From Chrysomallon squamiferum (taxonomy: Eukaryota > Mollusca > Gastropoda > Neomphalida > Peltospiridae): DNA of 27,500 bases. A program made the position numbers and the translations under genes. How positions within the stretch are numbered: position 1 is the stretch's first letter; each line of letters begins with the position of its first letter. The notes beneath the pieces were generated by a model, which saw only the letters and a program-made list of their open reading frames with translations, made no database searches and was not told the origin of the DNA. Below, piece after piece: positions 1-9,935 of the stretch. The DNA is taken from the NCBI GenBank assembly GCA_012295275.1, contig CM022677.1, positions 21,373,131 through 21,400,630 on the forward strand. The letters are read 5' to 3'.

Positions 1-158
1 TTAGCTGTAGCAGAAGTAACAATCAGTCTACCAAATGAATCACCCCATTTGAGTATTTCCTACAGTCATCTATACAGCCATTAGCACGTCACGTGACTAA
101 AAATTGATTTTGATTTTTCGCTCAGAAAATTGTTACAAAAGTAACAACAACCATGAAC
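1..158. other. Unique AT-rich DNA
   Basis: No gene seen. It contains the 10-bp palindrome GTCACGTGAC at 88-97, an E-box of the USF/MITF/TFEB type. The same 10-mer recurs at 7933-7942. Confidence 0.5.
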
Positions 159-184
159 TAATAATAATAACGATAATCATAATC

Positions 185-233
<49 letters not shown>

Positions 234-241
234 TAATAATA
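159..241. repeat. AAT microsatellite
   Basis: A long run of AAT/ATA units with a few ATC variants at its start. It gives artefactual poly-Ile and poly-Tyr reading frames. Confidence 0.9.
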
Positions 242-1250
242 CGCAAAGCTTACAAAACAAAATACAACACTCATTTGTACATCTTTGGAAAGCCTAGCCA
301 GTATTTGTTTCCTAACAGAGTTAAATCTATCACTTCGACAGTTTCCGTCAAACATCGCACGTTTTACCGCCGAATCTCTTGCATTAAATTCGGGAACGAC
401 CGAACGTTTACGGAAAGTGATGAAGTTTGAATACTCGACACCATTCTGGAAGCATGTGACTTTTGTCACGTGATTTGTAATACTTAAGCTAAATATAATA
501 CTGCTCGGAAGGCACGATAAATAAATCACACGATATTTCATTAAGACTTGCACGTGCAAGGATCGTATTCTTATCCTAACTAACACTCTAACATGCTAAC
601 CTTCTAACATTAACCTAGCGTAGTACAGTATCTATAATATAACACGGCAGCGAATGGTATGTGCGAGAATGTTAGTAATCATTTCACTAACATACTAACA
701 GGCTGGCCTTATTTCAGCTCAGTATTGCGTATGTACTAACATAGGCATGCTTTAATAAAATTAGTTCTGACTTACTATTTGTTGTGAATACGATAACTGA
801 TAGAGAATTCACAGTAGCCATTTAAATATATATATATGATAACATATGTATATGTAAAATGTACATTGTAATTGAGTGTTTTATCCCTTGTTAGCGGAAG
901 ACCTAATTACCATATGCAAATTAGCTGTATTACGATTACTACTATTAAAATGATATCTACTACCTACAATTCCTGTAGGTCAAGCGATAAATAAAATTAA
1001 TGTGTTATAAATTTAATGATAAACGAACACACATGATTTAAGTAGATTATAGAACATATGACAGGTATATATAAAATATATTACATGGCAGGTATATGAA
1101 ATACATAATATATTATATACAAACGATATAATGTAATTAATGATTATAAATGATATATATTAAAATGCTTGTCTCTCATACGCACAACACACCTGAACAC
1201 ACGTACACGCATTTATTCAAATTCGATCTTATTCTTTCTGACATACATAC
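242..1250. other. Unique non-coding stretch
   Basis: No gene recognised. A slightly GC-richer block (about 285-475) holds a 62-codon plus-strand frame with no recognised similarity. It also holds a hairpin at 453-472 (8-bp arms with one G-U pair around TTTT) and the 14-bp palindrome CTTGCACGTGCAAG at 547-560. The remainder is AT-rich with short ATAT runs (about 825-1130). Confidence 0.5.
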
Positions 1251-1256
1251 TCTCTC

Positions 1257-1344
<88 letters not shown>
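1251..1344. repeat. CT microsatellite, about 94 bp
   Basis: Nearly pure CT dinucleotides with one TA interruption at 1261-1262. It produces Ser-Leu repeat frames that are not genes. Confidence 0.95.
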
Positions 1345-1348
<4 letters not shown>

Positions 1349-1775
1349 CATTCATTATCTCAGTTTATCCCATCATATTATGCAAATTATTCTATTCTAC
1401 AAAAGGCTGAGTATTTTGGTACATGAATTACATTATAGAAAATGTATGAAAAAAAAAAAAATATGACTAGATAATGAAAAAAGACTATACATATGATAAA
1501 ATATAACATATCTACATAACATACATACATTAACAAATAAGGCAATAATACTGAAAAGGCATATCAGATAACAAAATAAATTATGACAGCTTAAGCCATT
1601 TTTATACGGTGGATTGGCCAATTCACGGACAAAACAAAAATAACGAATACGTAAAGCTTGTACCCGTCGTATCTTTGTATAGTTTAGGTGTATACAGTAT
1701 AAGGCACCCATGTGAATCTGTATATAATACAGTTATAAAGATTTATACTCCTCACAAGAAACAAATTATGGTAGT
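1345..1775. other. AT-rich unique stretch
   Basis: No gene or recognised element seen; only a short poly-A run (about 1449-1460). Confidence 0.5.
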
Positions 1776-1830
1776 ATTTATTTATTTATTTATTTCATTA
1801 TTTATTTATTTATTTATTTCATATTATTTC

Positions 1831-1902
<72 letters not shown>

Positions 1903-1903
1903 C
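1776..1903. repeat. TTTA and TTA compound microsatellite
   Basis: TTTA units separated by TTTCA interruptions pass into about 70 bp of pure TTA. Confidence 0.9.
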
Positions 1904-2584
1904 ATTCCGTGAATTAGACCTTAAGCATCCACCAGAAACTTCCAACTTTTAGGCACAACCATATTTTTCAAACGGAGGCACTTACGTCATCGGTGTGTAC
2001 AAAAACATGAATTAATGGTGTGAAACGAAAACCGTGTAAAACAGTCCCTGCATTGTAGCACCAGATTCAGCGAGTAAGGCAGCGAAAACGTAAAAACAAA
2101 TCCCTGCAGAATATAAGTGGACATTTTCACGTGCACACACACACACACAGAGAAGCACTAAAAAATAACATAACATCTCTTGAGTGACAAATCAGTTATT
2201 ATGATTCTGTGAAATAATTATGATAATGAGTTTGGATAAAATTCCGTAGACAGTTGCAAGGCACGCGAAAAAAAATAAAGGCACATGAAGCTGTTCAAAC
2301 TTCGTTTCCTTTCGTATCACTTCGGCAAAATTCGAATGTTCTCTGTAAGTTACGTAGCAAGATATTGTGATTTCTGATGCTTGGTTGTTTGTGCTTTTTT
2401 ACTACAACATTATTCTGGTTGGGGTCGTCTTTTGAAGTGCACTGTATTTCGTAGATTATCGCATTACGTCACTGCATGACAATCCATTTGACGTAACAGA
2501 CAAATGACGTAATAAATTATAACTCATTAGCTTTTGACGCCAAATAATATTTCTACCACCTCGTAATGGATATGTTTAATTTTA
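1904..2584. other. Unique stretch with CRE-variant sites
   Basis: No coding region recognised. It holds TTACGTCA or its complement TGACGTAA at 1982-1989, 2464-2471, 2489-2496 and 2505-2512; the last three fall within 49 bp. This pattern suits CREB/ATF or C/EBP-ATF binding. It lies about 900 bp or more beyond the 3' end of the Sushi gene. Confidence 0.4.
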
Positions 2585-2624
<40 letters not shown>

Positions 2625-2667
2625 TCGGGTTAAAATCGAAAACATATCAATTAACATTTCTTTCATA

Positions 2668-2745
<78 letters not shown>
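2585..2745. repeat. TTA and CT microsatellites
   Basis: About 39 bp of TTA (2585-2623), a 50-bp spacer, then about 71 bp of nearly pure CT (2674-2745). Confidence 0.9.
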
Positions 2746-2748
<3 letters not shown>

Positions 2749-3119
2749 GATAAAAGTCAAATTTTAAATTAATATTTACTGAGTCTGTCCTACATTTCAA
2801 CGTTATCTCAGAATGAAAACCTCAGTGCGGATACTACGTTATATCTCGTTCCAACCAGTGCGTCGTGATTTCAAAAACTGTCAACAGTTTCCTCTATAAT
2901 TTCCACAGCATTCCTCTCTGTTAAAAACTGTCAGTTCAGTTAATGATGTGACTTCAAGATGGACAACACAATTGCAGCAGCAGAACTTTGGAATTCATTA
3001 TGACAGAAAATGGCAGTAATAAAATATGGACGGGAAGCACAGATCAAATGTATTCCAACCTGGAAAATAGTTTTAAATAAAGAGAATAATTTAAAGATTA
3101 ACTATAAATAAGTAATTAT
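2746..3119. other. Unique stretch 3' of the Sushi gene
   Basis: No exon seen. If the Sushi gene stops at 3383 this would be 3' UTR or flank; I did not find a convincing minus-strand polyadenylation signal here. Confidence 0.4.
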
Positions 3120-3380
3120 AATGACACTCACACATATGCATATATTCACACACACACAAATACACACACACATACGTATATACAAGCACACACAGACATA
3201 GACACACGGATATAGAAACACACATACATACATACACACACAACGACAAACCAAACATACACCCACACAAAACCTCACAGACACTCAAGTACATACAGAG
3301 ACACTGAAATAAAAATCATAAACAAAAACAGACAGAAAACAACACATACAAAAAGGACACACAGAGACAAACAGACAAAC
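3120..3380. repeat. Degenerate CA-rich tract
   Basis: ACACAC/ACATAC/ACAGAC dinucleotide-derived DNA starts immediately beyond the last Sushi-gene exon. The Cys/Val-rich minus-strand frames across it are repeat artefacts. Confidence 0.8.
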
Positions 3381-3390
3381 ATTTACCTGG
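3380..3390 (-). promoter_or_regulatory. Overlapping stop codon and 5' splice-site consensus
   Basis: The coding strand reads GCC AGG TAA ATG. The same bases form CCAG|GTAAAT, close to the ideal donor. Unspliced, the protein ends in P-L-A-R. Spliced at 3387, the exon is 555 nt with matching phase 2 ends. The sequence alone cannot say which is used. Confidence 0.55.
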
Positions 3391-3941
3391 CCAAAGGCGC
3401 TGATGACCTCTGAGAACGAGCGGGTAGTAGAGGTCTCTCCGGCGTCGGCGTCGACGACGACGTTGTTGTCGACACGGCTGTCACGGGACTGTACTGAGAT
3501 ATCGTGGAATATGGCGGCGGAGGCTCTTCCTCCCAGAAGCATGACGGGTATTCGTACGCGTACCTCCTGCCACTGTTTGGAGCAGCACCGCTGCCACTAG
3601 CACCAACAGGAACACCATTCGTTCTGATGTCAGGCGAGTCGTGTCTCCTCGCTCCCGTTGCATTCTGGGACTCCCTTCGCGGATTGGTGGGCGTGTCTGA
3701 CGGGCGTGATTGACAGGCTACTGGCGATTGGCAGGAGATGCGCGCCGCCATTCCCGGCATGCTTATCAGTCGGCCGGAAATGGCCTCGTGGTAAGATGGC
3801 GGCCGGAGCGAGGAGCGGTGAGAGGCGTTTCTGTGCAGGGACCCGCCCCCGAAGCCCGCCTCCACGTCCGTCGTGAAGCCGGGGTTGTCGCCGTAGCGAG
3901 AGTTTCTGTTTGAGTGACTCGAGGCGGAGAATATAGATCTT
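3383..3941 (-). other. Cytoplasmic-tail exon with two PPxY motifs
   Basis: The exon opens in phase 2 after TTACTTTCAG and reads in frame for 185 codons to a TAA at 3385-3383. It is GC- and CpG-rich, unlike its surroundings. It encodes a low-complexity tail rich in Ser, Pro, Arg and Gly with R-P-P-S-Y-H-E-A and E-E-E-P-P-P-P-Y, both matching the PPxY ligand of WW domains. The stop overlaps a good 5' splice site, so the exon may instead end at 3387 and continue in a downstream exon; none was recognised. Confidence 0.72.
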
Positions 3942-5023
3942 CTGAAAGTAATGTAATGTAAAGATGTAATAGTGTAATGTAGTATAATGTAATAATGTAA
4001 TGTAGTAGTGTAGTGTAATGATGTAGTGTAATGTAATAATGAAATGAAAGGAAAGGAAAGAAAAATAATAAAATATAAATATTTAAATTCTCTGATAAAT
4101 GTGATTGATAACATTGCCACTGCTGCAATTGTTAAAATAAGTGATATGCATTGTCTTAAAATAAATGAATCAAATGCGGGAAACACTCGAGAAATTTTTC
4201 ACATTTAATATTCTTAAAAATATATTGTCACGAATTGTAGATTATCCCAATAGAATTATCAATTACGAAAACAGTATGACGTTTCTGATAGAAGTAAAAC
4301 TGTGACATCACAAACACAAATTATAAGACGACATCACATCAAATAAGACGTCACTTTTAGTAATAAATTTGTATAACATCACTAAAAAGAAATCGTGATG
4401 TCACTAAATTGATAGTAACAAAATAAATATGACATCATAAAAACAAAAACATGACGTCACTAAAATTAAAAGTACTAAATAAATAAGACGTTGTTTAGAA
4501 ACAACCAAAAGCATTACGTCACTACAACCAAGACAAAAGCGTGACGTCAGATATTCATTTTTTGAAGAAATAAAAAGTTACCTTCTTGTTCGATGACGTC
4601 TAATTTTCTGATGTGACGTCACAATGACGGTGAGCAGGATGAGCAGGGCAAACAAGAGAACTCCTCCGAGGACCCAGACAATGATTATCACAGTCTCAAC
4701 TCTCACCTCTTCGCTGCTTTCCTCCACCACTTCTGTGAGTCAGAATGAATTAATTAATTAACAAATGAATGAATGAACGAACGAACGAAAGAAATAATGG
4801 AGGAATAAATAAATTAATGGATGAATAGATAGAAGGAAGGATAAATGGAAAAATGAATGGGTGGACGGATTCATGGATAAATTAATGGATGAATGACTGA
4901 TATGTAGAAAAAAGAATGAATGAATTGCTTGGATTTAATTCTGATTAATGATTTATGTACAGTTTCACTTCAAAAGACGTCGGCAAAACGGCATATCTAT
5001 TTAAAATAATAAATTCTCATTTC

Positions 5024-5054
<31 letters not shown>

Positions 5055-5284
5055 CACAAGATGAATGGAAAATAGAATGGGTTTTTTTCTGAGACTTAAA
5101 CGAAACTTACCCGATGTGCACTTTTCTATGAATGTTCCGTTCCACTGGCGGTTTGCCATGCAGCGTAAGACGGCGATTGTCTCGTTTTCGCACAGCACGT
5201 GCACCAGCGAGCCAATCGTCTGACTCGGCGAACTCAGAGCGATGTGCGCAGGCGTACTGGCGTCTAGCAACGCGGGACACAGTT
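3383..5284 (-). CDS. Sushi-domain single-pass membrane protein with PPxY tail, SUSD6/SUSD4-like (5' partial)
   Basis: Three exons (5284-5111, 4732-4582, 3941-3383) join in frame with matching phases (1, then 2) and GT-AG borders, giving 293 visible residues. Seen: a Sushi/CCP module at residues 1-57 with Cys2, Cys31, Cys41, Cys55 and Trp47, plus N-glycosylation sequons at Asn33 and Asn48; an acidic linker at 58-71; a hydrophobic helix at about 72-95 followed by a basic stop-transfer stretch (about 98-109); and a Ser/Pro/Arg-rich tail with PPSY at 155-158 and PPPY at 249-252. Known: vertebrate SUSD6 and SUSD4 are Sushi membrane proteins whose PPxY motifs recruit NEDD4/WWP-type HECT ubiquitin ligases; SUSD6 has a similar P-S-Y-x-E-A box just after the membrane. 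Inferred: a cell-surface or endosomal adaptor that brings a ligase to membrane cargo. The signal-peptide exon, and any further Sushi exons, are not visible upstream. Coding is near certain; the SUSD6 versus SUSD4 assignment is tentative. Confidence 0.78.
3942..4581 (-). other. Last intron with repeated CRE-like sites
   Basis: This is a 640-nt GT-AG intron. Its acceptor side on the coding strand is a degenerate CATTA pentanucleotide array (3945-4045) that ends in TACTTTCAG. The middle part holds about ten TGACGTCA-like sites spaced roughly 20-35 bp apart (about 4300-4550). Confidence 0.7.
3945..4045. repeat. Degenerate GTAAT pentanucleotide array
   Basis: Repeats of GTAAT with TAGTG variants abut the splice acceptor of the tail exon. 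On the coding strand they read CATTA and form the intron end. Confidence 0.75.
4300..4625. promoter_or_regulatory. Cluster of TGACGTCA (CRE)-like sites
   Basis: Perfect TGACGTCA octamers lie at 4452-4459, 4542-4549 and 4614-4621, with TTACGTCA at 4514-4521. Variants such as GACATCA, AGACGTCACT and GATGTCACT occur near 4302, 4328, 4349, 4375, 4397, 4431, 4488 and 4596. TGACGTCA is the CREB/ATF site. The flanking words (often CACTAAAA) also recur, so this may be a decayed minisatellite rather than an enhancer. Confidence 0.45.
4582..4732 (-). other. Exon encoding the transmembrane helix
   Basis: Acceptor CTGACTCACAG|AAGTGG and donor AAGAAG|GTAACT bound a 151-nt exon entered in phase 1 and left in phase 2. 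It encodes an acidic juxtamembrane segment, about 24 hydrophobic residues rich in V, I and L with one Trp, and then H-Q-K-I-R-R-H-R-T-R. The order acidic, hydrophobic, basic fits type I topology with the Sushi domain outside. A perfect TGACGTCA octamer (4614-4621) lies in the coding sequence just after the helix. Confidence 0.78.
4733..5110 (-). other. Intron between Sushi and TM exons
   Basis: This 378-nt GT-AG intron carries a degenerate AATG/GAAC tetranucleotide tract (about 4741-4930) and an ATA run (about 5027-5054). No coding potential is seen. Confidence 0.7.
4741..4930. repeat. Degenerate AATG/GAAC tetranucleotide tract
   Basis: Runs of AATTAATTAA, GAATGAAT and GAACGAAC, with ATGGATGAAT variants, within the first visible intron of the Sushi gene. 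Confidence 0.7.
5111..5284 (-). other. Exon encoding the Sushi/CCP domain
   Basis: The acceptor reads TTTTTCAG|AACTG and the donor ATCGG|GTAAGT. The exon is 174 nt and symmetric (phase 1-1), as is usual for shuffled extracellular modules. It opens with L-C-P at the first CCP cysteine and closes with E-K-C at the fourth, so it holds one complete CCP module. It is clearly richer in GC and CpG than the introns on both sides. Because a 1-1 exon can be duplicated without breaking frame, more Sushi copies could lie upstream outside the recognisable sequence. Confidence 0.8.
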
Positions 5285-6000
5285 CTGAAAAACATACGAT
5301 AAAAAGTTTGAAATCTAACTGTCTTAGCGAACCGTTCTTTGTTTTGTTCTTTCTTCATCTTTTTTATTTATTTATTTTTTTTATTTTTTTTATTTTTTTT
5401 TATTATTATTATTAAGTTGTTTTTTAATTATTATTATTTAATTATTTATTAATTTTTTTTTTTTAAATTTTTTCGTTTTTATATATAAAATTATTACCGT
5501 CTAATATACTTTAATATAAGAATATTTTACCTTTTTTTTTTTTCTTACTTTTAAATTAAAAAACTAAATTATTTATAAAATAGAAATTAATTAGATTATA
5601 CGTTTTTAATATATAAAAAAAAAATACATATTAAAAAGCTCAAAAAGTAATAAATATACATTTATTTTATTTTTCTTTAAATAATACCATTAAGAAAACT
5701 ATTTCGACTTTTAAATATAAAGGTAATAAAAATTTATAATACAGTTTAGGAAGAAAACATTACATGAAGAGAAAATTATACAAAATATATTTTAGTTCTA
5801 TTTTAAAAATAATTAAAATTACTTTTTTAATCATTTACAACATAAAATTACAGACGATCATAACTTTACGTTCTTTTAAAATATATATATATATATATAT
5901 ATTTTAACTATTTTACTTCACATCATAAAAAAATCTCACCAATTTCCATTCTCCCTCAAGTTTAGAAAAAAACCCACACAATTTATTACAACTGTGTTCG
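5285..6000. other. Extremely AT-rich DNA 5' of the Sushi exon
   Basis: This is most likely intron, because the Sushi exon begins with a clear acceptor. It contains T-rich and TTTA runs (about 5358-5470), poly-T stretches and a 24-bp AT run at 5880-5903. No upstream exon with a signal peptide was found. Confidence 0.55.
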
Positions 6001-7125
6001 AGAATTCTTAACACGCCAGTACAATTCCACCACTAATCGAATACATCCCAACTAGAACTGAAAACGAGTCGCACAAACAAACTCTATAAAAAATAGTTCT
6101 GCTCTTTTCCGTTAACCGCGACGACGCACACAACTCGACTCGACTGAGCGTCCCGAAATGACAAGTGTGGCTATTGTCAGTTTCCAGCCAGCAAAAATTA
6201 ACATAAACCAGCAGATCTGCGATAAGGAATTAAAACTACAAAGTTCACTTAAACGCTACGATCGAACTCTCTCTCTCTGTCTCTCTCTGAATCGCGCCTC
6301 GTTCCTAACAGAAACAATCTCTCCTCCACCCGCATCTGCGTCCCAAATGTCAGTCGTAGAGCTCGCGCATCTGTCACGTGCGCTCGGGGGGGAAATTACA
6401 ACATTTAATTGACGTCTGCTACGCGCGTGTTCTCCAGAATCTTCCAGAATATTTTTACGCATTTATTACTCGCTGTCCTCTCCGCATCCTGTGATTTCCA
6501 GTGATCGTCTTTATTCTCCGAGCAAGATGAACGGAAAACGATTCCGATTCGACCGTTTGTTGTTTCTGCATTTCAAAGAATAAGACAGGAGTCTGCCTGC
6601 TGGCGATTTAATTGCCAAAAGACTGGGATAATTACAAATATGCGTTTAAACCAATCAACCATCATCTACTCTCGTCCTCTCTCTCTGTCTCTGTCTCTGT
6701 CTCGTAATTATTAAAACCAATCGGAACACATCTCTTAAAGCTTAAATCTTCCTATTTCGGGTTGTTTTATTTCAAAGATATTTCGGTTTGTTATTTTTCT
6801 TTTTCAAAGATTTGTGTGTTCGCGGTGTTATTGTAATTAATATGGAAGTTATTTTTTTTATTTTTATTTTTTTCTAATTTAGAGTTATGCGGGAAATTAA
6901 AAAAAAAATAATAATAATAAAAGAAATTACTTCGTTTATTTATTTTTTTTCAATCATAATTCTGTTACTCCTTCCTGCTTTATTTCATTTTTTTATTTTT
7001 TTCTTACCTTATTTACTGATTGATTGATTCATTTATTATCATCATCATAATCATCATTATTATCATTATCTTTGTTATTATTTTATTTCAGACACACACT
7101 CGGTAAACATTTGATCTTCTAAAGT
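6001..7125. other. GC-richer unique block followed by T-rich DNA
   Basis: About 6100-6480 has clearly more CpG than its surroundings (CCGCGACGACG, CTCGCGC) and an E-box in TGTCACGTGCG at 6375-6380. It could be regulatory or an unrecognised exon, but neither strand gives a recognisable protein. A short CT/CTGT run lies at 6674-6703, and 6840-7085 is T-rich. Confidence 0.4.
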
Positions 7126-7580
<455 letters not shown>

Positions 7581-7585
<5 letters not shown>

Positions 7586-8260
7586 TATAATAAGAATTAA
7601 AATGTTTCGTCATTTGTAGTAATTATGTTTGTTTTTGTTTTTCATACTTTCTTTCAGTTCTTTTGTGCTTTTTTTTTTTTTTTTTTTTTTGGAGGATATA
7701 ACTTCGAGGGAGGAGGGCGGACTCAAGAAATCAAGAAACATTTTAGTATCAGTTAAAACAGCGGCCACAAAAAGTCAAAACATAAAAAAAAAAAAAAAAA
7801 ACATTCTTTAAAAATTCTGGAAACGTCCGTTAACGAGAGGCAAATCAGGAAAACATAACTCTGCTTTTTATGCCATTATAAATAATCCCATCGTCTGCAA
7901 TTTAAATAATGCAATTACCTCCTCTTTGACGGGTCACGTGACACGCAGAGGACAGTTAGGGGAAATTTGATTGTAATTAAATAAAAATCTCAGCGCTGCT
8001 CTCGTCAGCATACTGCTGACGTTCAGTTTCTGTTATTGCATAAGCGTTAATGTCCTTATTTTATTATTGTTGTGGGCGATTTTCGTTTTAAATTGGGTGC
8101 GTAATTGCAATGGCGGCTGCCGCATTTTTCATGGGCGGCAAAAGAGAGAGAGAGAGAGAGAGACAAAGAGACAAATGGTGCATAAATTTGCATATTTATT
8201 TATACAGAACTATTTATTTGTTTGTCTCTCTGCTTATTTAGTCATTTACTTTTCTCTTTT

Positions 8261-8297
<37 letters not shown>

Positions 8298-8333
8298 TAC
8301 ACACACAAAATTTATTTTTCTGTTGGAAAAATG
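7581..8333. other. Unique stretch with homopolymers and short dinucleotide runs
   Basis: A 22-T run (7669-7690) and an 18-A run (7784-7801) flank about 90 bp of unique sequence. Further on are GTCACGTGAC (7933-7942), a strong hairpin at 8003-8021 (8-bp arms, CGTCAGCA and its complement, 3-nt loop), a GA run (8143-8162), and CT then CA (8262-8307). No gene was recognised. Confidence 0.5.
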
Positions 8334-8439
8334 TGTTGTTGTTGTTGTTGTTGTTGTTGTTATTTTTATCATAATCATCTTCATCATCATTATCATTATT
8401 GTCATAGATATTATTATTATTATTATATTTATTATATTA

Positions 8440-8471
<32 letters not shown>

Positions 8472-8522
8472 TACTACTACTACTACTACGATAACGACGA
8501 CGACTACAACCACCACAACATT
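8334..8522. repeat. Triplet mosaic GTT, TCA/TTA, ACT
   Basis: Nine GTT units (8335-8361) pass into ATC/ATT, then pure ATT, then ACT and ACG/ACA units, all keeping the same triplet phase over long parts. Confidence 0.85.
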
Positions 8523-9058
8523 TAGACATTTATATTATTATCAGGACTGGTTTATGTTTGCACAAACTACACAAATACCAACAAACACGCACACGCACAC
8601 ATTCACACACACACACACACAGACATACATATTAACAAAATTAAAAACAACAATCCTTTCGCCACAACTACGGGAAGGACAAACGGGCGAGCACGACAAC
8701 GTCAACTACTACCACGTTAACTGCAACGACCTCTCATCTTACTGAAAGAAAAACCCGTTAGTCCTAACTCGCGTTCCGTTCCGCTTCCCAATCGCACAAA
8801 AAATTCGCCTGTCATTGTTGTTGTAGCACGCGCTGGCTCGTGCCCCCGTCACGCGCAGATGTTTGTTCAGCGAGGAGAGACAAAGAAATGGAGACAGGAG
8901 AATCGGATATTAATCTGTGAAAAACGGGAGCATCGCAGGATCAAACGAGAGATACTCGAACCGGCGAGCTGAAGGAGCGAAAATCTAGGTGGGGGTGTGT
9001 CGTAGAGGGGAGGGGGGGGTGATCGTTTTTTTTTTTAATAATCGATTCGATGGGAGTT

Positions 9059-9061
<3 letters not shown>
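8523..9061. other. Unique stretch, CpG-richer in its middle
   Basis: A CA run (about 8586-8625), then unique DNA (about 8640-9000) with more GC and CpG than its neighbours. No protein was recognised on either strand. Confidence 0.4.

Positions 9062-9117
<56 letters not shown>
9062..9117. repeat. GA microsatellite, 56 bp
   Basis: Uninterrupted GA dinucleotides. Confidence 0.95.
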
Positions 9118-9118
<1 letters not shown>

Positions 9119-9205
9119 TAGGTGTGTGTCGTCTTCAAATTCTTAATTAAATTATTTTCATATCTGAAAACTCTATCAACTCCAAAAGTATCATGACGCG
9201 CTCTC

Positions 9206-9267
9206 CACCCCCACCCCCACCACCCCGCCCCACCCCGCTACTTTCAGAAAGTCTAGACCCGCCCCTG
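9206..9267 (-). mobile_element. Candidate transposon terminus beginning CAGGGGCGG
   Basis: Read on the minus strand it starts CAGGGGCGGGTCTAGA and, 30 nt in, reaches CGGGGTGGGGCGGGG. A second copy at 21010-21055 has the same start and the same G-rich block 29 nt in. CAGGGGCGG is a common start of hAT-type non-autonomous elements in animals. No second terminus or target duplication was established. The G-rich strand is also a G-quadruplex candidate. Confidence 0.35.
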
Positions 9268-9539
9268 AAGTGTAATCAGAAACACAGGCACTAATGATGC
9301 GGAGCAAAGAAATGCACGTGAATTTAACGCCCGCGTGTGCTCCTCTCTTTAAATATCTCCGTATTGACAGAGCGAGTCTAAATTCATTACTTGTGCACAG
9401 TTCTCGGGAAACAAATGTTTGATTTGTTTTCTTTTCCTGCCTGTAAATTCTCGTCTGATTCAATATTAATTAGAAAAAACAAAGACGGTAACCCGCATGA
9501 TTTTTTTCACTGAAGTGATTTCGGAGTATAAAAATTTTG
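9268..9539. other. Unique stretch
   Basis: No gene recognised. A 90-codon minus-strand frame across 9191-9463 has no family resemblance I can see. Confidence 0.4.
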
Positions 9540-9935
9540 ATGAAGAAAAAAGAGGAAATATGAACAAAAAAGAAAAAAAAAAACAAAAAAAACAGACCTG
9601 TTTATATCATCACTATTCAATCAAGTATTTTATTGAAGGAACGAAAGAAAGAAAGGGAAAAAAAAAAAAAAAAAAAAAAAAAAAAGAAAGAAAGGAAAAG
9701 AAAGGGGAAAAAAAAGAAAGAAATTAAAGCGAGGAATGAAAAAAAAGAAAGAAATTAAAGCAAGGAATGAAAAAAAAGAAAAAAAAAAAAGAAAGAAAGA
9801 AAGAAAGGAAAAAGTAAAAGAAAAAAACAGAAAAAGAAATTGAAAGAAAAAAAAGTAAAGAAAGAAAAGAACGAAAGAAAGCAAGGAAAGAAGAAGAAGG
9901 AAGGAAATAAAAAAATAAAGACGAAATAAAAACTG
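9540..9935. repeat. Purine-only tract, AAAG/poly-A rich
   Basis: Almost 300 bp (9640-9935) are nearly all A and G, including a poly-A run of about 27 (9658-9685). A 31-bp unit, GAAAGAAATTAAAGC plus AGGAATGAAAA, is repeated at 9716 and 9747. The tract could form triplex DNA. Confidence 0.85.

Noticed and set aside
285-473. 62-codon plus-strand frame in a GC-richer block
   Set aside because: No similarity recognised and no splice or promoter context; could be a decayed repeat.
3091-3294. Cys/Val-rich minus-strand small proteins
   Set aside because: Translation of a degenerate CA tract; same for 22785-23244.
8335-8522. CRISPR or satellite array
   Set aside because: Triplet repeats only; no direct repeats with unique spacers anywhere in the window.
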